A stretch of DNA of 64,000 nucleotides from Chionoecetes opilio (lineage: Eukaryota > Arthropoda > Malacostraca > Decapoda > Majidae), in the NCBI GenBank assembly GCA_016584305.1, contig JACEEZ010003588.1:1-64000 (forward strand). The letters are read 5' to 3'. Below the pieces are notes generated by a model. That model ran no database searches. It saw only the letters and a list, made by a program, of their open reading frames with translations, and had not been told where the DNA came from. Shown piece after piece: positions 22,480 through 33,706 of the stretch (position 1 is its first letter; every line of letters starts with the position of its first letter). Both the position numbers and the translations under genes were made by a program.

Positions 22480-24150
22480 GTGTGTATGTGTGTGTGTATT
22501 TACCTAGTTGTATTTAACTAGTTGTGTTTTACAGGGCCTGAGCTACACTCATGTGGTCCCGTCTCTGTATCTACATTTATCCAGTCCTTCTTTCAATTGG
22601 TGCACATTATGTGCCGATATCACCTCCTCATTTAGTCCATTCCAAACTTCTACATTTCTATGAGGGAAGCTGTACTTCTTTATGTTGTTCAGGCATCTCC
22701 CTTTTCCTAGTTGTTTTGTATGTCCGCTTGCGTATCAACCTTCTCTTTGTTTCCGAGTCATCTTCCATCTTTGTTATCAGCTTAAAAATTGTTATTACCG
22801 TATTTTACGGCTTATAAAACGCACTTTTTTGCCAAAAAAAATACCCTGAAAAACGCTCATGCGTCTTCCAAGACGAATGTTGTAGGAGGTAAGCTTAGGT
22901 AGCTATTCAATTCAGCCTCTTATATGATGTAACCTCAGTACATACCTGTTAAGAGTATTTAGAATATCACAAGACATTCAAATCAACTACCAATCTGTCC
23001 TCACCCTGTGATGTTTACACGATACTGGCGCAGGAGCCTTTCCGCCCTGGCAGATTGGCGCCAACAGCCATTCCGTGTATAAGGAACTTTGTTTGTTGCA
23101 TTAGATGAAAATTTGTATACTTATGTACATGCAGCCACCACAAATACTACACCCATACAGGAAAATTAAAACAATACGTGGTGAGGCACAGGAGGCAGGC
23201 AACGTAGTGAGGCACGGGAGGGCGTGAAAGGAGGTGTTTACACTCAGGACAACAAAGCCAGACTCAGCTGATCGGCACGCCAGGCAGGCACGCAGCTGTG
23301 CACCGCACTGTCGGCTTTGTTTCCACTCCCGCCATCCGACCTGCGTGCACATGTTCAGCCAGCCAACATGACAGTTTACTTATACTATCGCATACAAGCT
23401 AGAAATAAAATATGGCTGATGAGCAGTGTTGAATGAAGATAATGAATAGTGAGTGTGTTCTTGTGTGAAAATGACTGTATATTGGACAACAGTTTTGGTG
23501 GTCTGTTTTTTTTCTTCTTAGAAATTTCTTTCCAATATCAGGGTGCGTCTTCCAAGATGCAGCGTCTTATAAGCCGTAAAATATGGTAAGTCTCCTCTTT
23601 CTCTTCTCTGCTCGAGTGTTGGTAACCTTATTTCATTCAACCTTTCCTCGTTAGAAAGTTCTTCTAGCTCTGGTACCATCTTTGTTGCCATTCTCTGTAT
23701 CCTCTCTAACTTTTTCACATGCTTCTTTTTATATGGGGACCATACAATGGCCGCATATTCCATTTTTGGTAGGATCATTGTAGTAATTATCTTTCTCATC
23801 ATATTTGTGTCCATGTAATGAAATGCCACTCTAATATTCTTTAACGTCCTATATTTATCTCCAAATATTGTATTTATATGTTTTTCCGGTTGAAGGTTAT
23901 TCTGCATTATCACTCCCAGGTCCTTTTCTCCCTGAAACTTTGCAATTATTTCATTTCCTATTTTATATGACCATTTAAATGTCTTCGCTTTTTCCAATTT
24001 CCATCACATGACACTTATTTACATCAATTCCATTTCCCATCTTTTGCTCCATTCGTAGATCTTGTTCAGGTCATTTTGTAATGTTTCACAATCTTTATAG
24101 CTTTTTATTTCTCTTAATAGTTTTGCATCATCATTTGCAAGGTTCGATCA
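22480..24150 (-). mobile_element. LINE (CR1/jockey-like) 3' part, interrupted by a MITE
   Basis: Minus strand. 23,587-24,150 carries RT thumb and C-terminal text (FQGEKDLGVIMQNNLQPEKH; EYAAIVWSPYKKKHVKKLER; RQRRERGDL-like tail). The element resumes past an inserted TIR element at 22,798-23,586 and continues to its 3' UTR, whose end CAACTAGGTAAATACAC followed by CA repeats is at about 22,480-22,510. 5'-truncated. Confidence 0.8.
22798..23586. mobile_element. TIR element, CCGTATTTTACGGCTTATAA family
   Basis: Termini CCGTATTTTACGGCTTATAA and its inverted near-copy ending CCGTAAAATATGG, with TA duplicated on both sides. Inserted in LINE sequence that reads continuously across it. Non-coding. Termini are similar in design to the CCGTATTTGCCGGCGCATAA family at 24,570. 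Confidence 0.85.
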
Positions 24151-24569
24151 AAATTCACCAGGTGCATAGCTTTCGGTTGGAATTCCTTTGTCTGTCTTCC
24201 TCTTCTTGTTTATTGTCTTCTTTGGTGTAATTCTTCTCTTTTCTCTCTTTTCTAGTCCTTTTTGGATGTACGTATACATTTGTTCCAAAATTTTTTGCGA
24301 ACTAAACAGGTTGCACTTTTCATATCCAAAATTATGTTCCAGAATTGTTACCTGGGTAACAAACTTCACCCTGAAGATTGCTTTTTTTTTTTATTTAAAG
24401 GCTTAGTTTTGCATATGGAAAAATTATCCAAAAATATATATATATTTTTTTTTTCACAAGTTTTGAAAGTTTAAATGCCCCTCGCTATGGGCATTTAAAT
24501 TTATTATCCGACTGAAAAAAATTCCACCATTCGAAAGCCAAAGGATAGGGTGTTGCCATAGACCATGTA
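24151..24569. other. AT-rich spacer
   Basis: Lys/Phe-rich open frames here are compositional. GCCCCTCGCTATGGGCATTT is a minor inverted motif. Confidence 0.4.
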
Positions 24570-27500
24570 CCGTATTTGCCGGCGCATAAGACGCAGTTTT
24601 TTCCATTAAAAAGGAATGCAAAGTTCACCCTTCGTCTAATGCGGCCATATTAGCGAATGAGAGGTCGGGCAGAGAATGCAGAACAGCTGGTGGTGTATTA
24701 CTAAAAGGGTCTGGAGTGATCTGTGTTGAGCAGTAGTTCACTGAGCACAAATTTGTAACTGTTATCAACAGTAATGCATAATACTAAGAAAAGGTTGGAG
24801 TTTAAGAGAAAATAAGAGCTGGGGCAACAAGATAGCGATTGCTGCTGCCAAGATGGCCGTGTCAGATGTAAACATCATCCACCCCCCGCTGCTGCTCTCC
24901 ATTGTAAAACGTCTGATATCTCAGGTCTGCCGCTTCACCTGGGATACTTCACTCGGCGACGCCCTCCGCACACCCACCATGGGTCATTACCGCTCAGACT
25001 CCTCCCCGCACCCATGGAAAAGACAAACATCCCGCATATTAGATGTCGCCTTAACCCGCATTCGACTCGAGCCATACAAGTTGACACAACAGTTGGAAGG
25101 AGATGATAGAAGGGAAGCAGAAAATGGTGATGGAATTTTCGCTGGAATGTGTATTGTTGATAAATGGAATAGTGAAACAAAGAGCGTGTTAAAGTTTTAT
25201 TTGAAGGAGTGTGAGCGGTGAGAGGGAGGTGTAGTATCTTGGGGAGTCTGTCTATACACACAAGAATGGAGAAAGGGCGTCGTGGCTTTGTTTATTATTT
25301 GACAGGGAGTCATTGTACAACGTGGGGACAAGAGGCGTGCGGCGTGTGTGTCTGTGTGTGTCCTGTGCCTGACTGAATTACCTGGCTGGTGTTGCAGTTG
25401 TGTCGGCGAGGACAAGTCAGGTCAGCGTCAGGTCACCCTCGGGCCTCTAATCCTGGTCCCAGACCGGAGAGTGGCCTAAGCCGATGCAGGTGTGTATGTG
25501 CGTGTGTGTGTTAGCGCCGCTACAGTGGTAAGCAAGGTGGGATAGGAGACAGCATAGGCCTTTGTACCACCTCGACCCCTCAATCCTCACCCCTGTACCT
25601 CTACGGATAAGGAAACTGTATGAAAGAGTGCTAGTAAAAAGGCTGCAACGGTACCTGTAGACGGGACAAGTCTTCCACATGGTACACCAAGACCAAGACC
25701 CATCACGGCGCCACAGCGTCCGCCTCAAGGCCGAATCACACCATACCATCATGGTGACATGGCACCGTCTCATCACATCCTTAGAATTTCTTACGTTCAA
25801 ACAAATAGACATGTTACACTAAACGGTTCGCTGCCGTCACGGCTCCAATACATCACCGTCCTGTCACGTAACGGTTTCTGGGGAAGAATATTTTAACATA
25901 ATGAGACTGTGCCGTGCTGATAATTGTCGTTTTCTCAAGGCTTTATGTACCCAAAACAATATCTTTTAGAGTTCAACTCCTCTTCTTCATCCAACAGAAG
26001 TGCTATTAATGCAAATTTCTTTAACCATAGCCTCAGAGGCACCATGGCTGCTTAGAGGGTGAGCAGGAACTGCCGAAAATGACGGAACCGTGACGAATAG
26101 TGTGAATACAAGGCACGGCTGACGGAACGCTGCCGTGATTTCAGAGTGTGAACCAGCCTTCACCTGTACCTTCCTGAAGAAGACTAATCAACCCTCGCGA
26201 CTGTGATAGATTCATAGGTGTAAACCAGGGCAAATATCGTCGATCCCGACAACGGTACCATTCAACAATTACAACAATAACAACAAGGTAGAGATGGTTA
26301 CCTTACAGTGTTACCTAAATATCTTCGTGAATTTTTGGTATTGGACAACCACCGATTTCGAGGGCGAAACTTAGTCCTCCTGAATAGTTTTGATGTGTTT
26401 TGAATTAATCTTGCTCTCGTTTTTGTCGGAAATCAATGTTTGTTTACATGTGTGTGTGTGAGGGGGGGGGGGGCAACCTGCCCCTCCAGATCCGCCCCGC
26501 AAACATTGCTACGCTTTACACTGCCATATTATTAAAATAAAGGGAATGACTGGGTAACCAAAATCGGTCATAAATCATAATACAGTTAGCGCCACTCGAC
26601 TTTAGAACTTTCGGTGACGTGAGCGTCATATTTAAAAAACTGGTAACCTCCCTTTTTCAGAGTCTGTAAAGGGGCCCGGGAGAAAATGACTGCATGGTAA
26701 CTTAGGGTAGCCCCTCACTCATCTGCACGGATAGATTTGAATTATTTAAAGGGTCCAGTGCTTGACAAAATATTGTTAGAAGGAGGATTATCTCACCGAC
26801 CGCTCATTGTTTTGGCTTATAAAAGGGTTGTGTTCGTTCTACACTTTGTATTCTACTGTGCCAATGCGCGATGCCTGGGAAATATACAAGCCATGATGAC
26901 ATAGTACGAGTAATAGAGTTGCATTAGAATGATGAAACAAATCGAGAAATAAGCCGTATAACTGGTGTCAACGAAAAGACAGTGAGTGTGTTGGTGAAGA
27001 AATTACGCGGTGAGGGATGCCAGGATATCCCTCACCACAAACATGGGGGTGGACCAGCCAAAAATGTTTCTAACAAAACTTTACATATTATCAAAAGACA
27101 GTTGTATATAAATCCTCAGTTTACTGTCTTTTCATAATATGTAAAGTATTGTTAGAAACTTTTTTGGCTGGTCCACCCCCATGTTTGTGGTGAGGTCCTG
27201 GCATCCCTCACCGTGCTATTTCTTCACCAACACACTCACTGTCTTTTCGTTGACACCAGTTATACGGCTTATTTCTCGATTTGTTTCATCATTCTAATGC
27301 AACTCTATTACTCGTACTATGTCATCATGGCTTGTATATTTCCCAGGCATCGCGCATTGGCACAGTAGAATACAAAGTGTAGAACGAACACAACCCTTTT
27401 ATAAGCCAAAACAATGAGCGGTCGGTGAGATAATCCTCCTTCTAACAATATTTTGTCAAGCACTGGACCCTTTAAATAATTCAAATCTATCCGTGCAGAT

Positions 27501-27920
27501 GAGTGAGGGGCTACCCTAAGTTACCATGCAGTCATTTTCTCCCGGGCCCCTTTACGACTCTGAAAAAGGGAGGTTACCAGTTTTTTTAATATGACGCTCA
27601 CGTCACCGAAAGTTCTAAAGTCGAGTGGCGCTAACTGTATTATGATTTATGACCAATTTTGGTTACCCAGTCATTCCGTTACATTTTAACTAGTATAATT
27701 TTTCATTCGCATTCGCTGCACTGTGAATATTGTATTTAGGTACATGCTCATAATCATTTGCTTTCCCCTACAAATCCTTTTTTTTTTTAATAACTTTTGC
27801 TAAATTTACGAAAGAAAAATTTCCCTCAAAAACAACAATATTATTTTTTCTCAAAACCTCCTTGTAAAATATTGGTGCGTCTTATGCGGAAAGGGGCGTC
27901 TTATGTGCCGGCAAATACGG
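24570..27920. mobile_element. Large TIR element, CCGTATTTGCCGGC family
   Basis: Ends CCGTATTTGCCGGCGCATAA (24,570) and TGTGCCGGCAAATACGG (to 27,920) with TA on both sides. At 3.35 kb it is the fullest copy here; a partial inverted copy is at 7,085-8,000. A 1.1-kb palindromic Tc1/mariner remnant occupies 26,543-27,677. The longest open frame (24,853-25,221) has no recognisable similarity, so the element looks non-autonomous. Confidence 0.85.
26543..27677. mobile_element. Palindromic Tc1/mariner element carrying two head-to-head transposase N-termini
   Basis: The two halves are near-perfect inverted copies around a centre at about 27,110. Outer ends GGAATGACTGGGTAACC (26,543) and its complement (to 27,677). 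Each arm has the same ATG (26,871 on plus; complement at 27,348-27,350) opening MPGKYTSHDDIVRVIELH, then a stop, then EISRITGVNEKTVSVLVKKL, a Tc1/mariner-type helix-turn-helix. The catalytic domain is absent. Both arms carry the same early stop. Confidence 0.85.
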
Positions 27921-28051
27921 TAACTCAAATTCGTATTTAAAAAAATTATTTTCATATTTTCACGGCTGACTCTCATAAGAACATAAGAAAATAAGGAAGC
28001 TACAAGAGGCCGCGAGGCCTACACGTGGTAGTTCCTGTCACCTAACACTAC

Positions 28052-29696
28052 CTACATCCACCTTTCATCCCCATCCATGAACCTATCCAGCCCCTCTTTA
28101 AAGCTCCCTAATGACTCCGCACTAACTACCTGTCTACTGAGTCCATTCCATTCATTCACCACCCTATTTGTGAACCAGTTTTTCCCTATTTCCTTTCTAA
28201 ATTTACACTTTTCCAACTTGAATTCATTACTTCTTGTTCTACCCTGGTTAAAAGCCATAAGAACTTTTTCTACCTCTCCTTTATTAAATCCCTTTATCCA
28301 CTTAAAAACTTCTATCAGATCACCCCTTACTCTGCGTCTCTCAAGTGAGTGTAACTTTAATAACTTCAATCTCTTCTCATAACTAAAGTTACGCATCCCT
28401 TGTATCATTTTGGTCATCCTTCTCTGCACTGTTTCTAACAAGGCTATATCCATCCTGTAATATGGAGACCAAAACTGAACAGCATAGTCTAGGTGAGGCC
28501 TGACTAGAGCCCGATAAAGTTTTAGAATAACTTCCGCACTTCTACTTTTAACCATTAAATTACATTAAAGTAATGAATCCTAACACTCTATTAGCTCTAT
28601 TTCTAGCCTCGATACATTGTTTCCTAGGTCGGAGGTCTGGGCTCACCCTCACTCTAAGATCTTTTTCACCTTCTGATCTTTTCAGCGATACATTGCGTAT
28701 TGTGTATCTATTAGCAGGGTTTTTTCTATCAACATTCATAACGCTGCACTTATCAATATTAAATTCCATCTGCCATCTGACTGCCCACTCATTAAGTTTA
28801 TCTAAGTCTCCCTGCAATATGTTTACATCAGACTGTGATCCAATAATCCTACCTACCTTAGTATCATCAGCAAACTTGCTGATATCACTGCTAATCCCAC
28901 TATCCAAGTCGTTCATGTAAATCAAAAATAGTAATGGATCCAAAACAGACCCTTGTGGAACTCCACTCGTTACCTGCCCCCATTCAGATTTAGAACCATT
29001 AATTGTAACCCTTTGTTGCCTATTACTTAGCCAAGCTCTGATCCAACGAAAACCTTCCATCTATTCCATGAGCCTTAACCTTATTTAAGAGTCTCTCGTG
29101 TGGTACTTTGTCAAATGCCTTACTAAAGTCCAGATATATTATATCATAATCCATATCATTATCTGCCGTCTCATAAACTTTCCTATAAAAACTCAATAAA
29201 TTGATGAGACATGACCTACCCTTTGTGAATCCATGTTGTGAATCATTGATCAAACTATGTTTATCTAAGTGCTCTCTAATGCTTTTTGCAATAATAGATT
29301 CCAATAATTTACCCACCACTGATGTTAGACTTACGGGTCGATAATTTGACTTTAGTCCTCTGTCTCCCTTCTTAAATATGGGAACAACATTTCCTTTCCT
29401 CCACAATAATGGCACATCTCCTATCTCATCCGATTTCCTAAAAATGTGCACTAACGACTCACTAACAACCTCCTTGCATTCCTTTAATAACTTGGGATAC
29501 ACTTCATCTGGTCCTGTGATTTTAAATTCTTCATTTTATCTATACCCTCTTCCACCATTTCATTTTCCCTATTTATCACAATATCTTTGAGTTTCTCCTC
29601 ATCACTTCCTTTGAACATCTGTTCACTTTCAGGTATTTTCTGTGTATTTTCCTCAGTAAAAACACTTCAGAAATAATAATTTAGACTTTTACACAT
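28052..29696 (-). pseudogene. CR1 ORF2 reverse transcriptase and C-terminal region
   Basis: Read from 29,696 leftward: pre-RT linker (FTEENTQKIPESEQMFKGSD), fingers (VVPIFKKGDRGLKSNYRPVS), palm (DIIYLDFSKAFDKVPHERLL; GVPQGSVLDPLLF; KFADDTKVG), thumb (CSVMNV; EKDLRVRVSPDLRP) and basic tail ending DRFMDGDERWM plus stop at 28,052. Frames change near 29,040 and 28,558. The FADD catalytic pair is intact, but the protein is not continuous. Confidence 0.92.
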
Positions 29697-30395
29697 AGTC
29701 AAACCTCGATATAACGGACCTCGATTTAACGGACTTCGGATGTAACGGACTCCATTTGCGTGACAAATTTGCGGGTACGATTTTTTCATTTTTTTTTATA
29801 GATTTAATTTATTTTTTATTTTAAGTGTAGCCTATAGCACCTGTAGGCATATGGAGAGTCTTGATGTTAGCTGAACTCGAATAGTGACTATTAGTGTTAT
29901 GGCGTGGCCGCTGCTACACTCTCCTGTCACCTCAACACCCTAAATCACCCTTATCTAAGGTGACACGCCAGTGCTACACTGACCTAAATAGTGACACGTG
30001 TATAGAACTGTACTTCACAACCATATAATATATATAATAATGAGCATTAGTCATGATAATAAGCAATACCTTGGAAGCCATGGCTGAATCTGGCTCGTTG
30101 TTTACCTTTCACTAGAGCTTGAGCTTGACTAGCTACACGGTCAGGTTGTGTTTGTGATTATTTCTCATTTATTTCACATGTAGGAGCGGACCAAATTCAG
30201 CATGTAGTGCCAGTCACTGTTACCTCCAACATAGCTACACAGTCTGGTTGTGTTTGTGATTATTTCTCATTTATTTCACAATTTTTCCGTTTTTTTCATA
30301 TATTTTTCACCCCTGGAAAAATACCCTCGCTATAACGGACAATCGGCTTTAACGGACCACTCCTCCCCCCCCTTTAGTCGTTAATCGGTTGACTG
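29697..30395. mobile_element. Pogo/Tigger-like MITE, CAGTCAAACCTC family, copy 3
   Basis: Inverted relative to copies 1 and 2. Left end AGTCAAACCTCGATATAACG (first base changed); the right end is damaged (CGGTTGACTG). Flanking TA fits. Inserted in CR1, separating the RT from the linker. Confidence 0.85.
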
Positions 30396-30695
30396 TATCT
30401 TCGTCCGTATTAAGACCTACCTGTCCTGACCTTAACGGCCCACACTTCCCTTGCTTGGTTTTATATACCTGTGACCCCGNGGCTGAGTTGTGGGTGAGGG
30501 TTGCTGGGTGATTGGTTGGGGTTGATCGAATGGTCCACCATAATTTCTACATCCATGATTTCAGGAAAGCTAGAAGGGGCTATCTGGAGAGTCTGTGTTT
30601 GGTGGGTCGAAGGCCACCAATAGCCCTCCGCAGGAGCTAGCCAAAAATTCCGCCCGGAGGGCGGCTTTGCGGCTAGTAAGAAATATTATTTTTCT
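30396..30695. other. Unexplained insert within CR1; contains the only N
   Basis: Between the MITE and the CR1 linker lie about 300 bases not matching the other CR1 copies, including GC-rich CCGCCCGGAGGGCGGCTTT. Position 30,480 is N. Probably another small insertion. Confidence 0.4.
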
Positions 30696-31082
30696 GTCCA
30701 TCAATTAAATTCTTTACAAATAAGCTATAATCCCCCTCCGCCCCGACATCACTTTCCACTCTATCTGCGCTGACCTTGAAACATTCCTTTATCCTACTCC
30801 CCCCGTTAATTACTTCCAGGTGTCTTTCTAATCCTGTATAATTGGCCTTTCCATCTGCCGCCGCACTAATCTTGGGACTTTCCTTACCCTCTATCCCACC
30901 CCTCCCCGCTAATCTCCACCAGGTGTCTTCCTAATCCTTCATAATTGGCCTTTCCAGCTGTCACCGCCCTGCCCTTGACCGCATTAACCTTGGAACCTTT
31001 TTTCCCCTCCATTCCACACCCCTTTTTAATCCCCTCCAGGTGCTTTCTTAATCCTGCATAATTGGCCTTTCTCAAATTAGGT
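30696..31082 (-). repeat. Triplicated ORF2 linker module in CR1
   Basis: Three direct repeats coding KANYAGLRKHLEGI, KANYEGLGRHLVEI and KANYTGLERHLEVI, spaced 117 and 103 bases. The 117-bp step keeps frame; the 103-bp step does not, so the third unit is read in another frame and then continues into DYSLFVKNLIDGQ. In ordinary CR1-like linkers I would expect one such module before the RT. Confidence 0.8.
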
Positions 31083-31084
31083 AC

Positions 31085-31846
31085 TCATTGTTTGTTGACT
31101 CTTAATTTTCCAACTTCCCATTTTAAGCAAAATCTGATTTCATAATGATCACTATTATCTAACTTCCCACCAACCTCCACTTCTGTAACTAAATCTTCCC
31201 TATTTGTCAGTAATAAATCTATAATATTATCTCCTCTAGTAGGCTTCTTGATTGCTTGGCTTAGGAAGTTATCCTGTATTATATTTACCAATTCATCTGC
31301 GTCGCTGTCTCCTATAATTAAATCCCAGTCTATATTCCTAAGATTAAAATCCCCCACCACGCATAGTCGATTATATCTGCAGGCCTTGTTTATTTCTTCC
31401 CATATAGGAGCTGAATCTTCTTTACATAAGTTTGGAGGCCTATACACTACACCCAAAACTATTTTCTCAGTTCCCTCCGCAACCTCTACCCATATAGACT
31501 CTATGCTGTCATCTGTTTTTATAACATTATTAACACAACACTGCAATGCATCTCTTGCATAAAGTGCAACTCCTCCACCTCGTCTGCCTACTCTGTCCTT
31601 GTGAAATAACTTATACCCAGCTATCTCGACTTCCGGATCAAATACCTTTCCTGACATATCCAATCATGTTTCTGTTAATGCTATTATATCAAAATCCTCT
31701 ACACTATTTATTCCTCTCAGGAAATCTATCTTGTTTAAAATACTCCTACAGTTTGTATAGTAGACCTTCAAACAACTCCTCTTCTTTATGTCCATTTTCC
31801 CTTTTACATTAACTAAACCCCTCCTCTCTCTCTTCTTACGAATCAC
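31085..31846 (-). pseudogene. CR1 ORF2 endonuclease (EEP fold), one internal stop
   Basis: Starts KVYYTNCRSILNKIDFLRG, then FDIIALTET followed by a stop in place of the usual Trp, then KLFHKDRVGRRGGGVALYAR, IWVEV, GVVYRPPN, VVGDFNLRNIDWD and a C-terminal NSDHYEI (the usual S-DH). These are the ordered motifs of the apurinic-like endonuclease that nicks the target for reverse transcription. Frame is otherwise open from 31,846 to 31,085. Confidence 0.9.
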
Positions 31847-31926
31847 TTTAGTTCCCTGCCTTCTGAAACTCCTCCTAGTGTCGCAAATTTCCTTTACCCC
31901 AACCCCAGTGTCTAAGCCCCGCTTCT

Positions 31927-32112
31927 CTATCTTAAAAAAGCCTGCAGTGCATCTACTTCCCTTTCAAGGGATTCAGACAAGATCTGAACTCCTTTCCTCG
32001 AAAAGTGCACCCCGTCCCTGCGGTAGAGGTGGTTATGCCCGAAAAAGAGGTCCCAGCTGTCGACAAAGGCCCAACCATTGGCTTTGCAATGAAGTGCCAG
32101 CCGGCAATTCAA
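31927..32112 (-). pseudogene. CR1 ORF1 SGNH/GDSL esterase, C-terminal piece
   Basis: Includes GWAFVDSWDLFFGHNHLYRR then DGVHFSRKGVQILSESLE. The DGVH pair (block V Asp-x-x-His of SGNH hydrolases) supplies the catalytic Asp/His; the Ser block is lost because the element is 5'-truncated here. Esterase domains in CR1 ORF1 are established; their role in retrotransposition is uncertain. Confidence 0.75.
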
Positions 32113-32623
32113 AGCAATAGCCCTGGAGGAACAGGCAACAAAATTCATAGCTTCCTGTTATGGACAATCAAAGACCAATTATATGTCTGAGGCCAGAAGA
32201 GTAAGTGTGTGGACTTCAAGAACGGGGAAGTCGGGAGCAACAGTTACTCCCAAGTTATGTTCTCGTCCACCTACTACAGAGGCCTTCATTGACAATGTCA
32301 AGCGGGCTCATCTGCAAACATGCATATGGAAGAATGCCCTGCAACTAGATCCACCAGATTTGGAACCCACAAGTTATGGATGGATCAAAGAAAGCATAAC
32401 AAAGTCACTGCTGCCTACAACAGTCCCTACCAATGTTCAGCTAGCACCGAATCATATACTAAAGTTGATAAGATGCACATGTTCAAGTAAACAGCCATGT
32501 AAGTCCTCAAGATGCACATGTAACAAGTCGAAGCTACCATGCACAATGTTTTGTACTTGTCAATCCTCCATTGTATGTTGCAATGATCAAACACGAACAA
32601 CAGTTGATGAGGATGATTACTAA
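32113..32623 (+). pseudogene. Truncated cysteine-cluster protein of an uncharacterised mobile-element-associated family
   Basis: Open from about 32,114 to a stop at 32,621. Features: RPPTTEAFIDNVKRAHLQT, IWKNAL, a GW pair, then a Cys-rich end CTCSSKQPCKSSRCTCNK and CTMFCTCQSSIVCC, and an acidic DEDDY terminus. Proteins with this K-R-A-x-x-Q-x-x-x-W-K...C-x-C-x(4)C-x(4)C-x-C layout are common, uncharacterised and often multicopy in invertebrate genomes. The N-terminal part is replaced by CR1 at about 32,110-32,150. No function assigned. Confidence 0.6.
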
Positions 32624-33357
32624 TTACCTCAAGAATTATGCATTTATGCCCATAAGAAATTGAGGAATCAAAACGATCTGTCTGAAAAAACTGTCAATTT
32701 TTATTACTTTCATGTTGAGCCAGTAATATTCTTATACACTAGTATAAGTATAAAAATTCACACACACAAAAGAAAGAAAAAAAAAGCAGCCATTTTGAAA
32801 TTGGTGGTCAGTTTGGATATGAAAATACCAGAAATTAATTTTCTGGGTCAAAATACTCTGGAATCCATGTATTGGTTGACCGGTTATGTCAATTTGTAAG
32901 GGAATTATAGTATATTATGCATTTTGATATTTCCTTGGCGGCCATTTTGTTTTATGCTAATTATCTCAAATTTCCCAAGGTTGACAGCGAGCCAACCAAG
33001 ATATTTTTCAAACTGGATATATGGGCAAACAAAATCCACTTAAAAAAAACTTAAAACCCTAAAACAAGGTTGAGCCTGGTGGCTGCCGGACTAAAAATAC
33101 TTGGCTAAATAAACCTCCTCCTCCTCTGACCTAACTAAACAACACTGTATTACGTAGAAAAAAAACTACATACACCGGTTACTAAGAACTGTTAGGAACA
33201 CAACAGCTATTCATAGAGGCAAATATTGATATAGCCAAGCCTTAAGGTATGACGCTGTGGTAGCCTATGTGTGTCAGGTGCTCGGGTGAACTTATCAGGT
33301 GATCAATGAGGTAATCAATGTTTATAATCAGGCGAGCTACTCAGGTGTATCCCGTAT
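32624..33357. other. Spacer, no gene seen
   Basis: AT-rich. The sequence right after the Cys-cluster frame may be its 3' UTR. Confidence 0.4.
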
Positions 33358-33706
33358 GGAGCCATTAACAAATTACGTAACATTTTGTTTTGGAATTTAT
33401 TTACCTTCCCTCCCCCCTTGTGACGCCTTGTAGCACTTGTCCAGACCCCCCTAGAAGATTATGTAACACCTTGTTAGTACCCTCCTCCCCACCCCCAATT
33501 AGTAGGTTCCACTTTTTTTCCATATACAATGATATAAGTCTAACCTAAATACCTATAAATTATTATCGCTAGGCTACCTATGTGAAGAAATCTGACAGTG
33601 TTATGTAACACATAGCTGCACCACCTCCCACCCTTGTCGCACTCACAACCCTTCACCAAACCCCCCTCCCCCTCTTAGGTGTTACGTATTTTTTGAACGG
33701 CCCCTG
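33358..33706. mobile_element. MITE-like element with ACGTAACA-containing ends
   Basis: Left end near AACAAATTACGTAACATTTT and right end TGTTACGTATTTTTTGAACG read as inverted, diverged termini; two internal ATGTAACAC words repeat the theme. No coding capacity. Confidence 0.5.

Larger units (their letters stand above)
27970..32112 (-). mobile_element. Near full-length CR1 LINE with nested insertion
   Basis: Minus strand, 5' to 3' from 32,112 to about 27,970: end of ORF1 (SGNH esterase), ORF2 endonuclease, a triplicated linker, RT, C-terminal tail and 3' UTR ending in the TTATGTTCTTATG terminus. An ORF1 esterase domain is a documented CR1-clade trait. It is interrupted by a pogo-like MITE (29,697-30,395) and by roughly 300 unexplained bases up to 30,695. 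Several stops and frameshifts make it inactive. Confidence 0.9.

Noticed and set aside
24853..25221. 122-codon frame in the CCGTATTTGCC element as its possible transposase
   Set aside because: No transposase motif, and the partial copy at 7.1-8.0 kb does not obviously preserve the frame.
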